Part shown: piece after piece, positions 34,087 through 42,858 of the stretch | Position numbering within the stretch: the first letter of the stretch is position 1 | Layout: each line of letters begins with the position of its first letter | Assembly: GCF_001014615.2 (NCBI RefSeq) | Contig: NZ_LBCQ02000003.1 | Location: 372,001 to 436,000, forward strand | Length of the DNA stretch: 64,000 nt | Source of the DNA: Aquamicrobium sp. LC103 | GTDB taxonomy: Bacteria; Pseudomonadota; Alphaproteobacteria; Rhizobiales; Rhizobiaceae | Direction: 5' to 3' | The notes under the pieces: generated by a model | Databases searched by the model: none | Told to the model about the DNA's origin: nothing | The model's input: only the letters and a program-made list of their open reading frames with translations | Position numbers and translations under genes: made by a program

Positions 34087-34970
34087 AACTCTGGAATTCC
34101 GCCTTCGGCCTCCTCGTCGTCACCGGCGGCCTGCTCGGGCTCACGCTCCCCTTCGGCAAGATGGCGACCGAAAGCGGCGTGCCGGCGATGCTGTGGGCAT
34201 TCGTCATTTCCTTCGGCGCCGGGGCAATCCTGCTTTTCGCGCTCCTTGCGCGAAGGAAATCGATCTCGCTGTCGCCCCGCAACCTGCGCTATTTCGCCGT
34301 CACCGCGGCGATCTCCTATGCGATTCCCAACATACTGATGTTCTCAGCCATGCCGCATCTCGGCGCCGGCTACACCGGCATCATGTTCACGCTGTCGCCG
34401 GTGATCACGCTGATGCTGTCGATCCTGCTGCGCGTGCGCCGCCCCAACAGGCTCGGCGTCATCGGCATAGTGGTCGGCTTCGCCGGCGCGGCGCTGGTCG
34501 CCATGACGCGGGGCGAGGCGGGCCAGCCGGCCGACATCTTCTGGGTGGTGGTCGGCCTCATGGTGCCGGTCAGTCTCGCCGCCGGCAACATCTACCGCAC
34601 GATCGACTGGCCGAAGGCTGCCGGCCCTATCGAGCTCGCCTCCGGCAGCCATCTCGCGGCGGCGGCCATGCTGCTCGCCGGCCTTTTTCTCCAGGGTGAC
34701 GCCGGTTCCTTCGCGCTTCTTTCCGGCATGCCGCTTCTGGTGCTGGCGCAGATCGCCTCGTCTTCGGCCATGTTCGCCTTCTTCTTCCGGCTCCAGTCGG
34801 TCGGCGGCCCGGTCTATCTCAGCCAGATCGGCTATGTCGCCGCCGCCGTCGGCCTCCTCTCCGGCGTGGCCTTCCTCGGCGAGCGCTATTCGCTGCTGAC
34901 CTGGCTCGGCGCCGCCGTCATCGCCGCCGGCGTCGCGCTCACCACCCGGGCGCAGCGCAACGGAGGCTAG
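34083..34970 (+). CDS. EamA/DMT-family transporter
   Basis: 295 residues with ten predicted membrane helices in two EamA repeats (1-140 and 150-290). Repeat signatures include LTLPFGKMATESGVPAMLWAFVISF, PNILMFSAMPHLGAGYTGIMFTLSPVITLMLS, and YLSQIGYVAAAVGLLSGVAFLGERYS in the second half. Drug/metabolite exporters of this type move amino acids, metabolites or xenobiotics outward. Coupled to the upstream 42-aa ORF and divergent from a MarR gene, which points to inducible export of a toxic compound. Confidence 0.88.
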   Translation: MKLWNSAFGLLVVTGGLLGLTLPFGKMATESGVPAMLWAFVISFGAGAILLFALLARRKSISLSPRNLRYFAVTAAISYAIPNILMFSAMPHLGAGYTGIMFTLSPVITLMLSILLRVRRPNRLGVIGIVVGFAGAALVAMTRGEAGQPADIFWVVVGLMVPVSLAAGNIYRTIDWPKAAGPIELASGSHLAAAAMLLAGLFLQGDAGSFALLSGMPLLVLAQIASSSAMFAFFFRLQSVGGPVYLSQIGYVAAAVGLLSGVAFLGERYSLLTWLGAAVIAAGVALTTRAQRNGG

Positions 34971-35275
34971 CTATAGCGCCTCACCTCCCTCATCCGGAGG
35001 GGCGCGCCCCTGAGCCCGAGGATTGTTTGATCTGGATCGGGTAGGTTGGCGGCCGGAAAGAGGCATCGCCGGCGCCCCGCCTCCCTCATCCTGAGGTGCG
35101 ACCCTGAGCTTGTCGAAGGGGAGCCTCGAAGGACGCACCGAGCATCTTCCCCACGAGCCAGACTTATCGCACGATACACGCCCTCCACCGCAAAATCCCC
35201 CTCCCCCTTGTGGGGAGGGGTAAGCGGTGGGGGTACTTCGCGCACACCAACCCCCCGTACGCTCTAATACAGCCC
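34971..35275. repeat. Repeat block
   Basis: About 300 bp without a gene. CTCATCCTGAGGTGCGACCCTGAGCTTGTCGAAGGGGAGCCTCGAAGGACGCAC lies at about 35086-35138; the same element is near 54.45 kb. CCCCTCCCCCTTGTGGGGAGGGGTAAGCGGTGGGGGT is at about 35198-35234. Confidence 0.7.
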
Positions 35276-35701
35276 CTACCCGGCCGCTTCCGGATCGAGA
35301 TATTGCTGCGCGAACTCGCCCGTCGGCGGGATCGGCTTGATCACGTCGATCAGCACCCCGTTCGGGTCGCGCGTGATGAAATGGCGCTGGCCGAAGGCCT
35401 CGTCGCGCAGCTCCAGCAGGATCGGCAGGCCCGCGGCCTTCACGCGATCGTATTCGCCGTCGACGTCCTCCACCTCGAAGTTGAGGAGCAGGCCCGAGAC
35501 CCGCCCCCTGCCCTCGGCCGGGATCGTGTGGTGGTTGCCGTCGAGAACGGCGAGATTGACGCTCTCGTCCTCGCTCGACTGCAGGTGCACGTACCAGTCG
35601 CTCTCGAACAGCGCCACGAAGCGGAAATGCGTCCCGTAGAACGCCGCCGTTCCCGCAACGTCGTCGGTCATGATCACCGGATAACAGCTGGTCGTCTTCA
35701 T
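35276..35701 (-). CDS. VOC/glyoxalase-family protein
   Basis: 141 residues. The vicinal-oxygen-chelate pattern of paired beta-alpha-beta-beta-beta units is clear: [22 protein letters not shown], then [24 protein letters not shown], then [19 protein letters not shown]. Metal ligands may include the His in RHFIT and a late Glu/Asp, but the first-half ligand is not obvious. This subgroup includes small antibiotic-resistance and glyoxalase-like proteins of unknown substrate. Divergent from a TetR gene with two matching operators between them, so it is probably its target. Confidence 0.82.
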   Translation of the reverse strand: MKTTSCYPVIMTDDVAGTAAFYGTHFRFVALFESDWYVHLQSSEDESVNLAVLDGNHHTIPAEGRGRVSGLLLNFEVEDVDGEYDRVKAAGLPILLELRDEAFGQRHFITRDPNGVLIDVIKPIPPTGEFAQQYLDPEAAG

Positions 35702-35728
35702 CGCGCTTCCCTTTCCCTGATTAATAAC

Positions 35729-35774
35729 ATACATTCAGTCTGTATCTTTTATTAACATACAGGCTGCATGTATG
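35729..35774. promoter_or_regulatory. Two TetR-type operators between VOC and tetR genes
   Basis: ATACA-N7-TGTAT at 35729-35745 and CATACA-N7-TGTATG at 35756-35774 are both perfect inverted repeats with the same spacer length, 28 bp centre to centre. The second covers the tetR start codon. Together they would let one TetR dimer pair control both divergent genes. Confidence 0.7.
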
Positions 35775-36368
35775 CAAGAGAAAACCGAACGCCGGTCGAA
35801 CCGCGAACGCACCGAGGCGACCCGCAAGGCGCTGATCGCCGCGGCGCGAAGGCTCTTCGTTGAAAAATCCTATGCCGAGACCGGCACGCCGGAGATCGTA
35901 GCGGCCGCCGGCGTCACGCGCGGCGCGCTCTATCACCACTTCACCGACAAGCAGGCGCTGTTCCGCGCCGTGGTGGAGGAGGAGGCCGCAGCCGTCGCCG
36001 ACGAGATCGACCGCGCGGCACCGGCCGTCCTCTTCGCGCGCGACGCGCTCATCGAAGGCGGGGCCGCCTTCATCGAGGCGATGGCGGCTCCCGGCCGCAC
36101 CCGGCTCCTGCTGCTCGACGGACCGGCCGTCCTCGGGCGCGCGGCCATGGACGAGATCGACGGCCGCCATGCCGCCCGCACCTTGCGGACGGGGCTCGCC
36201 GCCGCCATGGGCTCCGGCGAACTGCCGGAGCTCCCGCTCGACGCGCTGACCGCGCTCCTGTCGGCGGCCTTCGACCGCGCCGCGCTCGCCGTCGAGGCGG
36301 GCGGCGATGCCGGGGACTACCGCAAGACGCTGGAGGCGATGATTTCCGGCCTCGTCAGGCGCGGCTAG
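35772..36368 (+). CDS. TetR/AcrR-family regulator
   Basis: 198 residues. Helix-turn-helix: RKALIAAARRLFVEKSYAETGTPEIVAAAGVTRGALYHHFTDKQALF (about residues 19-65). The C-terminal domain is small and Ala-rich (LLLDGPAVLGRAAMDEIDGRH), as in TetR_C_33-like members. The start codon lies inside the second inverted repeat, indicating autorepression; the divergent VOC gene is the likely target. Confidence 0.88.
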   Translation: MQEKTERRSNRERTEATRKALIAAARRLFVEKSYAETGTPEIVAAAGVTRGALYHHFTDKQALFRAVVEEEAAAVADEIDRAAPAVLFARDALIEGGAAFIEAMAAPGRTRLLLLDGPAVLGRAAMDEIDGRHAARTLRTGLAAAMGSGELPELPLDALTALLSAAFDRAALAVEAGGDAGDYRKTLEAMISGLVRRG

Positions 36369-36374
36369 CCGCGC
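36359..36374. terminator. Palindrome at the convergent tetR/HlyU ends
   Basis: GCGCGGCTAGCCGCGC is a perfect 16-bp palindrome that includes the tetR stop codon and lies 13 bp before the end of the convergent gene. As RNA it would form a short strong stem on either strand. No T run follows, so termination is only possible. Confidence 0.4.
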
Positions 36375-36386
36375 GCCGACGGCGAT

Positions 36387-36677
36387 CTACTGGAACAGGC
36401 GCTCGCCCTGCTCGTCGACCAGTTGCTTGGCCTTGCGCAGGGTGATGTCGGTGGCGTCGTCGACCGAGGTGAACCGGTCGGCGCGGATGAAGCGGTACTC
36501 CTTGGTCTCGCCGCCGATCTCCTTGCGGATCACGCCGCAGGTCTGGTACTGCCCGCCCTCCTGGAAGGGCGTCGCCTGGATCGAGAAACCCTTGTAGTCG
36601 ACCGGATCGCTGGCGGTCGTCTTCGCCGCCGGCGCTTCGGAAGAACCGCCGCCGAAGAGACGTTTCAGGAAAGACAT
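36387..36677 (-). CDS. HlyU-family protein
   Basis: 96 residues. The N-terminal SFLKRLFGGG is followed by the HlyU domain: DYKGFSIQATPFQEGGQYQTCGVIRKEIGGETKEYRFIRADRFTS, ending LRKAKQLVDEQGERLF. The family is named for the Vibrio haemolysin activator but this short Rhizobiales type has no winged helix, and its function is not established. GAGGAGGTAGCCC before the ATG is a strong ribosome-binding site. Confidence 0.85.
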   Translation of the reverse strand: MSFLKRLFGGGSSEAPAAKTTASDPVDYKGFSIQATPFQEGGQYQTCGVIRKEIGGETKEYRFIRADRFTSVDDATDITLRKAKQLVDEQGERLFQ

Positions 36678-36790
36678 GGGCTACCTCCTCAGGTTCCGTC
36701 CGGCATTTTGAATGTCCTGCCGTTCAGTACCGGTCGCGAGCCCGCCCGGCAAGTGCCCGGCGGCCGAAGCGGCTGCCACGGCCAGCGGCC

Positions 36791-36965
36791 TTAGAGCGTT
36801 TCCAGATGAAATGGAATCGCCGCTTGGAACGCCCCTCCCCCGCTCCGCAGGGGAGGAACCGGCGTCGCGGCCGACCACACCGTGGATCCTCCCCCATTTT
36901 CATGGGGGGAGGGAGACCACGAAGTGGTGGAGGGGGGGGGTCGGTGAAAACCTGAACTGCCCCGG
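36791..36965 (-). repeat. Composite intergenic repeat, copy C (inverted)
   Basis: Read on the minus strand it begins GGGCAGTTCAGGTTTTCACC and ends TTCCATTTCATCTGGAAACG, matching copies A (21.6 kb) and B (26.8 kb) through CCACCACTTCGTGGTCTCC and GGATCCACGGTG. It fills the gap between the HlyU and PadR genes. Confidence 0.75.
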
Positions 36966-36971
36966 CGGAAT

Positions 36972-37643
36972 TCAGCGACGAAAGAGCCCTTCCAGCGCCT
37001 CGGCCGCATTCTTCAATATGTCGATCGCCTCCTGCTGCCTTTCGGCCGGAGCGTCGACCAGTTCGGCAAGCGCCGCCCGCAGCCGCTGCCTGACGATCCG
37101 GAACTCGGAATTGCCGCCCTTGCGGCCGCGCCCTTCCCCGCCGTCCTCGTCCCAGCCGAACCATTCGCGCGCCTTGGCCATCTTGCGGCCGAAGCGCTCG
37201 AGATGGTCGAGCGCGCGCTGCGCCCGCTCCACCAGTTCCTCATTGTCCTTGAGATGCGTCCGGCCGGCGTCCGTGATGGAGAACACCTTCTTGTTGCCCT
37301 CCGGCAACGAGGCGGCATAGCCGGCTTCCTCCAGGAAGGTCAGCGTCGGATAGACCACGCCGGGGCTCGGGCTGTAGAAGCCGCTCGAGCGCTCCTCCAG
37401 TTCCCTGATGATGTCGTAGCCGTGGCGCGGCGCCTCGGCCAGCAGCGCCAGCGTGATCAGCTTGAGATCGCCGTCGCCGAGCATGCGGCCCGCGCGCAGC
37501 ATGTCGCCCGGCCCGCCGGGACCGCCGCGCATTCCTCCGCCGAAGGAGCCGCCCGAACGGCCGCGTCCGCCGCCGAAGCGGCCCGCCATCTGCCAGAAGG
37601 CATGTTCGACACGGCCGCCGCCGCAATGATGATGTTTACGCAT
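36972..37643 (-). CDS. PadR-family regulator with Gly/Arg-rich N-terminus
   Basis: 223 residues. A flexible extension with HHHCGGGR and FGGGRGRSGGSFGGGMRGGPGG fills residues 1-50. The PadR winged helix follows (LKLITLALLAEAPRHGYDIIRELEERSSGFYSPSPGVVYPTLTFLEEAGYA), then a helical dimerisation part (ELVERAQRALDHLERFGRKM). PadR proteins sense phenolic or cell-envelope compounds. Two matching palindromes stand upstream of its start, indicating autoregulation. No obvious transporter target is adjacent. Confidence 0.87.
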   Translation of the reverse strand: MRKHHHCGGGRVEHAFWQMAGRFGGGRGRSGGSFGGGMRGGPGGPGDMLRAGRMLGDGDLKLITLALLAEAPRHGYDIIRELEERSSGFYSPSPGVVYPTLTFLEEAGYAASLPEGNKKVFSITDAGRTHLKDNEELVERAQRALDHLERFGRKMAKAREWFGWDEDGGEGRGRKGGNSEFRIVRQRLRAALAELVDAPAERQQEAIDILKNAAEALEGLFRR

Positions 37644-37655
37644 TTCGATGCCTTT

Positions 37656-37726
37656 CGATATGTCTTAAGATATATCGCAAATAGGCTCCGCCAGATCGCA
37701 AGTCAAGATATATCTTAAGATATGTC
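37656..37726. promoter_or_regulatory. Paired PadR operators
   Basis: Two near-perfect palindromes centred on TCTTAAGA: 37656-37677 (CGATATGTCTTAAGATATATCG, one mismatched pair) and 37707-37726 (GATATATCTTAAGATATGTC). Centres are 50 bp apart. The first lies 13 bp upstream of padR. The ATAT...ATAT form fits known PadR-type sites. Confidence 0.7.
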
Positions 37727-38033
37727 GAGGTCGCGCTTGACGTTGCGATCCGGCACGGCGTGCGCTTCATGGGGCGGAGAGCTGTCCGTGGACATGCCGC
37801 GGCGCAACGCATCCGCTTCGGGTGGGCAGCCGGGACCGGATCACGAAGCCCGCATTTCGGAAGTTCCGATGGTCATCGACGGCAGGCGCCGGTCATCCGC
37901 CGGTCATCCGCCGCGCGGCCGGCTCCATCCGCGGCCCGGCGCGATGAGGGGCGATGAGGGGCAAGGGCGCGCCGTCACCTTCCCGCCTGCGCCGCGCTGG
38001 GCGAGGCGTCCTCCAGCCCGGTCGCGTCGCCGC
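37727..38033. other. Spacer between the PadR operators and GYD gene
   Basis: About 300 bp. A plus-strand frame from 37722 reads through but has no protein-like character. There are short tandem duplications, CGCCGGTCATC twice and GATGAGGGGC twice. No gene or terminator seen. Confidence 0.4.
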
Positions 38034-38327
38034 TCAGCCGAGCGAGTTGATGATCTCGCGATAGGCCGCCTCCGGAAACGCCTTCAGCGTCTTGGTGCGC
38101 ACGTTCCCGCCCATTCCGAGCTGCAGCGCGAAACGCGCCGCCACCGCGTCGTCGGGCGCGTCGCACACCGCGACCATGTCGCAGTCGCCCATCGTCAGGT
38201 AGAATTCCTTGAACGAGCCGCCCATCTCGGCCAGCGACTTCTTGGCGGCGTCGAGCCGCTTGGGCGAGTCGCGCACGTTCCTTATGCCGGCTTCCGTCCA
38301 GCTCACGAGCATGATGTAGGTCGTCAC
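38034..38327 (-). CDS. GYD-domain protein
   Basis: 97 residues from a GTG at 38327, with GGGAGGTGCAAG directly upstream. The GYD domain runs through the protein: TYIMLVSWTEAGIRNVRDSPKRLDAAKKSLAEMGGSFKEFYLTMGDCDMVAVCDAPDD, then FALQLGMGGNVRTKTLKAFPE. GYD proteins adopt a ferredoxin-like fold related to dimeric alpha-beta barrel proteins; function is unknown. Monocistronic. Confidence 0.85.
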   Translation of the reverse strand: MTTYIMLVSWTEAGIRNVRDSPKRLDAAKKSLAEMGGSFKEFYLTMGDCDMVAVCDAPDDAVAARFALQLGMGGNVRTKTLKAFPEAAYREIINSLG

Positions 38328-39000
38328 CTTGCACCTCCCTCGGTGCCGTGACCGGTCCGTGCCGTCAGGCACCGGTGTTGCCGTGCCCACGCCCGCCTCC
38401 ATCATGAACCCGGCCGGCCCAAAGGTCCATCGCCGGGATGGGCTATGGCACGGACCACCGCGCCAGCCATCACGGTGAGCCTCGCGCCCCCATGGTGAGC
38501 CCGTCGAACCGTCATGGTGAGCACGTCGAACCGCGAGGCGGCCCGGCGGCGACGAACGACGGCACCCGGAAGCGTAGAAAAACCTATCTCGACCCTCCTC
38601 GAACCCCCGCATGGCGAGCCCAGGCACCACCTCCCTCATCCTGAGGTGCGAGCGCAGCGAGCCTCGAAGGACGCACCAGCCGGTTTTCCCCGCAACGGCA
38701 TAGTTGTCGCGCGATACACGCCTTCGGCGGTCCCTGCCGGGGCGAGCCACTGGTCTCGCCCGTCCTTCGGAACCCCCGCTTCGCAGGGGAGGAACCCGTG
38801 TCGCGGACGGCCGCAGCCTGGATCCTCCCCCGTTTACGGGGGAGGGGGACCGCCGAAGGCGGTGGAGGGGGCGCATGTCGCGATGGCCTTGCCTTCGAAG
38901 CGGGTCCGAAGGCGAGCGAGACCCAGCGGCTCACCCTGACAAAGGGACCGCACAGCATGGTGGAGGAGAGACGGCGCAAGGCCTCCCACACCAAAGGCCC
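38328..39000. repeat. Repeat-rich 670-bp spacer
   Basis: No gene. Contains CTCATCCTGAGGTGCGAGCGCAGCGAGCCTCGAAGGACGCACCAG at about 38635-38680, GAGCCACTGGTCTCGCCCGTCC near 38740, and GGATCCTCCCCCGTTTACGGGGGAGG plus GACCGCCGAAGGCGGTGGAGGGGGCG at about 38820-38874, each matching other blocks in the window. Confidence 0.7.
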
Positions 39001-39423
39001 CTACCCCGACAGATGCAGCACCACGTCCCGTCGGTGCGGCCGGTCGCGGTGCTCGAACAGATAGAGGCCCTGCCAGGTGCCGAGCAGGAGCCGCCCGCCG
39101 CCGACCGGCACCGACAGCGAGACGGCGGTGAGCGCCGCCTTGATATGGGCCGGCATGTCGTCCGGCCCCTCGAGCCGGTGCGTCACCCAGCGCATCGAAG
39201 CATCGCTCGACGGCGGCACCAGCCGGCGAAGGAATTCCTCCAGATCGCGCCGCACGTCGGGGTCGGCATTCTCCTGGACAACCAGCGAGCACGAGGTATG
39301 GCGCACGAACACGGTCATCAACCCGGTGCCCATGCCCGCCTCGCGCACGAAGCGCTCCGCGCGGTCGGTGATCTCGTAGAGGCCCTGGCCGTCGGTCTCG
39401 ACTGTTATGGTGGTCTGCGCCAT
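39001..39423 (-). CDS. YjbQ family protein (UPF0047)
   Basis: 140 residues. The signature VFVRHTSCSLVVQENADPDVRRDL is intact, followed by RWVTHRLEGPDDMPAHIKAALTAVSLSVPV and LLLGTWQGLYLFEHRD. YjbQ proteins bind a metal through conserved histidines and can show weak thiamine-phosphate synthase activity, though the physiological role is unproven. It precedes lrp on the same strand, 11 bp downstream of its stop, so they may share a transcript. Confidence 0.9.
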   Translation of the reverse strand: MAQTTITVETDGQGLYEITDRAERFVREAGMGTGLMTVFVRHTSCSLVVQENADPDVRRDLEEFLRRLVPPSSDASMRWVTHRLEGPDDMPAHIKAALTAVSLSVPVGGGRLLLGTWQGLYLFEHRDRPHRRDVVLHLSG

Positions 39424-39434
39424 CGCCTTTCCTC

Positions 39435-39920
39435 CTAGCGCCCGCCGAGATGGGCGAGCGGCAGCGGTCCCTCGGCCTTAACGGTCTGGATGGCGAAATT
39501 GCTCCTTATGTCGCTGACTCCCGGCAGCTTGAGCAGCGTCCCGAGCAGGAACCTCTCGTAGCCGGCGAGATCGGGAACCACCACCTGCAGCAGGAAATCC
39601 GCCTCGCCCGACACGAGATGGCAGGACACGACCTGCGGAAGCGCCCGCACCGCATCGCGGAACGCTTTCGCCTCCTCGTCATGGTGGCGCTCCACCTTCA
39701 CGCCCACGAAGACGGTGAGCCCGAGCCCGACCTTGTGGCGGTCGAGCGTGGCGTGATAGCCGGCGATCATGCCCGCCTCCTCCAGGAGCTTCACGCGCCG
39801 CAGGCAGGGCGACGGCGAGAGCCCCACCTCCTCGGCAAGCTGCACATTGGTCAGCCGCCCGTCGCGCTGCAGCGCGGTCAGGATGCGGCGGTCGATCGCG
39901 TCCGGTTCCAAACTTGGCAT
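39435..39920 (-). CDS. Lrp/AsnC-family transcriptional regulator
   Basis: 161 residues. The N-terminal helix-turn-helix is AIDRRILTALQRDGRLTNVQLAEEVGLSPSPCLRRVKLLEEAGMI; the C-terminal RAM domain (FVGVKVERHHDEEAKAFRDAV; VVSCHLVSGEADFLLQVVVPDL) binds amino acids. Start ATG 39920 with GGAGGATTC upstream. It is divergent from a LysE exporter with an inverted repeat between them, so it probably activates amino-acid export when a ligand is abundant, as LysG/ArgP-type circuits do. Confidence 0.9.
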   Translation of the reverse strand: MPSLEPDAIDRRILTALQRDGRLTNVQLAEEVGLSPSPCLRRVKLLEEAGMIAGYHATLDRHKVGLGLTVFVGVKVERHHDEEAKAFRDAVRALPQVVSCHLVSGEADFLLQVVVPDLAGYERFLLGTLLKLPGVSDIRSNFAIQTVKAEGPLPLAHLGGR

Positions 39921-39946
39921 GAATCCTCCCGAATCCAACAGGAAGA

Positions 39947-39959
39947 GGCATTTTATGCC
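39947..39959. promoter_or_regulatory. Inverted repeat between lrp and lysE-like genes
   Basis: GGCAT-TTT-ATGCC (39947-39959) lies in an AT-rich 137-bp spacer between the divergent regulator and exporter. Lrp-type proteins bind 12-15-bp sites of this kind. Candidate only. Confidence 0.45.
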
Positions 39960-40057
39960 ATCATCTTTCCGTTCGTAAGCACATTTCGCAGAAATCTGCC
40001 CATCGATTCCGCCTAATGTCGGCTCACGACGCTCACGAAGCTCGGGAAGAACCTGCA

Positions 40058-40693
40058 ATGTCCGAACTCTGGTTGTTCGGCGGCGCGCTCGCCGTCGCCT
40101 ATCTCGTCCCCGGCCCCGACATGATCCTGCTGCTGCAGCTGGGCGCCCTGCGCGGCAGGCGTCATGCGCTCGCCGCGGCCGCCGGCCTGGCGGCCGCGCG
40201 CTCGGCGCATGTGGCGCTGGCGGGATTCGGGCTTGCTGCGCTCATGCGCACTCATCCCGCAGCCTTCGACCTCGTCCGCATTCTCGGCGCCGCCTATCTG
40301 GTCTGGCTCGGCGTCGGCATCCTGCGTGCGTCCTCGCTGGCGCCCGAGGCGGGCGGCGTCTCCGCGCCCGGGCCGGCATTCTCCCATGTCCACGCCGCCC
40401 GCGCCGGCTTCCTGACCAACCTCCTCAACCCCAAGGCGCTGCTCTTCTGCTCCGTGCTCCTGCCGCAATTCGTCGGCTCCGGTTCCGCCAACGTCGCGGG
40501 GCGTTTCGCGCTCCTCGGCGTCGTGCTGGTGCTCGTGGGGGCTACGTTCGACGTCCTCTACGTATTGGCCGGCGGCGGCATCGGCCGCTGGATCGCGCGC
40601 CGGCCGCTGGCCGCGAGGGTTCAGCGCTGGCTGTTCGGCTGGCTTCTCGTCGGCTTCGGCGCCCGCCTCGCATTGGCGACGCGCCTGCAATAG
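40058..40693 (+). CDS. LysE-family amino-acid exporter
   Basis: 211 residues with about six membrane helices and the LysE signature ALAVAYLVPGPDMILLLQLGALRGRRHALAAAAGL near the start plus GFLTNLLNPKALLFCSVLLPQFV in the middle. Exporters of this family remove excess amino acids such as threonine, homoserine or leucine. Divergent from lrp, which likely controls it. Convergent with a second LysE-family gene only 8 bp away. Confidence 0.88.
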   Translation: MSELWLFGGALAVAYLVPGPDMILLLQLGALRGRRHALAAAAGLAAARSAHVALAGFGLAALMRTHPAAFDLVRILGAAYLVWLGVGILRASSLAPEAGGVSAPGPAFSHVHAARAGFLTNLLNPKALLFCSVLLPQFVGSGSANVAGRFALLGVVLVLVGATFDVLYVLAGGGIGRWIARRPLAARVQRWLFGWLLVGFGARLALATRLQ

Positions 40694-40700
40694 GCCCGCC

Positions 40701-41312
40701 CTACCGCTCCGTCAGGGCGAGCCTTGCGCCCAGCGCCACGAAGGCGGCGGCGAAGCTGCGTCGCAACCACGCCATCACGCGCGGGCTGCCCACCACGCGG
40801 GCGCGCATCACCGCCGCGCATATGCCGTAGATGGCGAAGATGACGAAGGTCGCCGCCATGAACACGGCCGACAGCTCCAGCATGCGCAACATCGCATGCG
40901 GCTCGTCCCTGGCGATGAATTGCGGCAGGAAGGCCACGAAGAAGATCGACAGCTTCGGGTTGAGCACGTTGACCAGGACGCCGTCGACCAGCACCTGCCG
41001 GGCGCGGCGCGCGTCCGGCTTCTCCTCGATCTTCAGCGCCCCGTTCTCGCGAAGCGCGCTCCAGGCCATATAGAGGAGATAGGCGACGCCGGCATATTTG
41101 ACGATCTCGAAGGCGAGCGCGCTGGCGTGAAGCAGCGCGGCGAGCCCGGTCAGCGCCGCGATCAAATGCGGCACGATGCCGAGCGTGCAGGCGAACGCCG
41201 CGAGCACGCTCGCCCGCCCTCCCCGCGACAGCCCGGCCGCGAGCGTGTAGACCACGCCGGTCCCCGGCGAAGCCACGATGATCAGCGTCGTCACCAGGAA
41301 TTCGATCGACAT
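40701..41312 (-). CDS. LysE-family translocator
   Basis: 203 residues with the same signatures as its neighbour: TTLIIVASPGTGVVYTLAAGLSRGGRASVLAAFACTLGI and LVNVLNPKLSIFFVAFLPQFI. It is a distinct paralogue, not a duplicate. GGAGGAGAATGCC precedes ATG 41312. Tail-to-tail with the lrp-linked exporter. The substrate is unknown. Confidence 0.88.
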   Translation of the reverse strand: MSIEFLVTTLIIVASPGTGVVYTLAAGLSRGGRASVLAAFACTLGIVPHLIAALTGLAALLHASALAFEIVKYAGVAYLLYMAWSALRENGALKIEEKPDARRARQVLVDGVLVNVLNPKLSIFFVAFLPQFIARDEPHAMLRMLELSAVFMAATFVIFAIYGICAAVMRARVVGSPRVMAWLRRSFAAAFVALGARLALTER

Positions 41313-41631
41313 GGCATTCTCCTCCCAGACGCCATGTCTTTACCAGAACGCCCGGCCTTGGCTACCGGCAAACGCCTCAGCGCTTCATGACCCCTCGAAC
41401 CCGCCGCCTGGCGAGCCCCCAGCGCCCACCTCCTCATCCTGAGGTGCTCCCTGAAGGGGAGCCTCGAAGGGCCGAGGTGCGAGCGCAGCGAGCGAAGGAG
41501 CCCCCGAACCCGCCGCCTGGCGATCCCAGGCACCACCTCCCTCATCCTGAGGTGCGAGCGAAGCGAGCCTCGAAGGACGCACGAGCCACCTCGAAGGCTC
41601 CTCCCCTTGCGAAGGCAGGGGATCCGAAGGG
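41313..41631. repeat. Repeat block before the carA 3-prime end
   Basis: Two copies of the CTCATCCTGAGGTGC...AGCCTCGAAGG element at about 41434-41475 and 41539-41581, on the same strand and about 100 bp apart. No gene. Confidence 0.7.
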
Positions 41632-42858
41632 CTACCGCTCGGCGAGCGCCGGCTCGCCCTGGCGCTCGCGGACGAGATTGGCGAAGCGGCGGAAGAGGTA
41701 GTGCGAATCCTGCGGGCCCGGCGAGGCTTCCGGATGGTGCTGGACGGAGAACACCGGCTTGCCGACGAGCCTGAGGCCGCAATTCGAGCCGTCGAAGAGC
41801 GAGACATGCGTCTCCTCGACGCCGTCCGGCAGCGATTCGCCGTCGACCGCGAAGCCGTGGTTCATCGACACGATCTCGACCTTACCGGTGGTGTGGTCCT
41901 TGACCGGGTGGTTGGCGCCGTGATGGCCCTGATGCATCTTGACCGTGCGCCCGCCGAGCGCCAGCGCCAGCATCTGGTGGCCGAGGCAGATGCCGAACAC
42001 CGGTATCTCGGCCTTGATCAGCTCGCGGATCACCGGCACCGCATATTCGCCGGTCGCGGCCGGGTCGCCGGGGCCGTTGGAGAGGAACACGCCGTCCGGC
42101 TTCATCGCGAGGATGTCATCGGCCGAGGTCTTCGCCGGCACCACCGTCACCTTGGCGCCGAGCCCGGCCAGCAGCCGCAATATGTTGCGCTTCACGCCGT
42201 AGTCGATGGCGACCACGTGCATGGTCGGCACCGCCTGCTCGCCATAGCCCTCGTTCCAGACCCACGGCGTCTCGGTCCAGACCGACGACTGGCCGGAGGT
42301 GACCTCCTTGGCGAGGTCGAGCCCGACGAGGCCCGGCCATTCGGCCGCCTGCTTCTTCAGCGCCGCCACGTCGAAGACCCCGTCCGGCGCGTGCGCGATG
42401 ACGGCGTTGGGCACGCCCTTCTCGCGGATCAGCGCGGTCAGCGCGCGCGTGTCGATGCCGCTCATGGCGATGACGCCGCGCCGCTTCAGCCATTCGTCGA
42501 AATGGGTGGCGGCACGGAAGTTCGACGGGTTGGTGATGTCGGCCTTGAAGATCGCGCCCACCGCGCCGGCACGGGCGGCCGGGTTCAGGTCCTCGATGTC
42601 CTCGGCGTTCGTGCCGACATTGCCGATATGGGGAAAGGTGAAGGTGACGATCTGGCCGGCATAGGAGGGGTCGGTCAGGATTTCCTCATAGCCTGTCAGC
42701 GCCGTGTTGAAGCAGACCTCCGCGCTGGCCGCGCCCGTGGCGCCGAGCCCGTGGCCTTCGATCACCGTGCCGTCGGCGAGCACGAGCATCGCGGTGGATT
42801 TGCGAGAGGCCCAGGGAGCGGTGGTTTGAGCGGTGGCTTGGGCGGTGCTTTCGGCCAT
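41632..42858 (-). CDS. carA: Carbamoyl-phosphate synthase small subunit
   Basis: 408 residues. CarA hydrolyses glutamine and channels ammonia to CarB to make carbamoyl phosphate for arginine and pyrimidine synthesis. The N-terminal half has the family core [27 protein letters not shown]. The C-terminal class-I amidotransferase has the nucleophile Cys in [11 protein letters not shown] and the His/Glu pair in [17 protein letters not shown] 42858 has GGAG upstream. carB is not in the window, so the subunits are not adjacent here. Divergent from yqeY, an arrangement seen in Rhizobiales. Confidence 0.97.
   Translation of the reverse strand: MAESTAQATAQTTAPWASRKSTAMLVLADGTVIEGHGLGATGAASAEVCFNTALTGYEEILTDPSYAGQIVTFTFPHIGNVGTNAEDIEDLNPAARAGAVGAIFKADITNPSNFRAATHFDEWLKRRGVIAMSGIDTRALTALIREKGVPNAVIAHAPDGVFDVAALKKQAAEWPGLVGLDLAKEVTSGQSSVWTETPWVWNEGYGEQAVPTMHVVAIDYGVKRNILRLLAGLGAKVTVVPAKTSADDILAMKPDGVFLSNGPGDPAATGEYAVPVIRELIKAEIPVFGICLGHQMLALALGGRTVKMHQGHHGANHPVKDHTTGKVEIVSMNHGFAVDGESLPDGVEETHVSLFDGSNCGLRLVGKPVFSVQHHPEASPGPQDSHYLFRRFANLVRERQGEPALAER

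Noticed and set aside
37722-38351. A 209-codon plus-strand frame between padR and the GYD gene
   Set aside because: No protein-like composition; its second half is antisense to the GYD gene, which has a strong start site.
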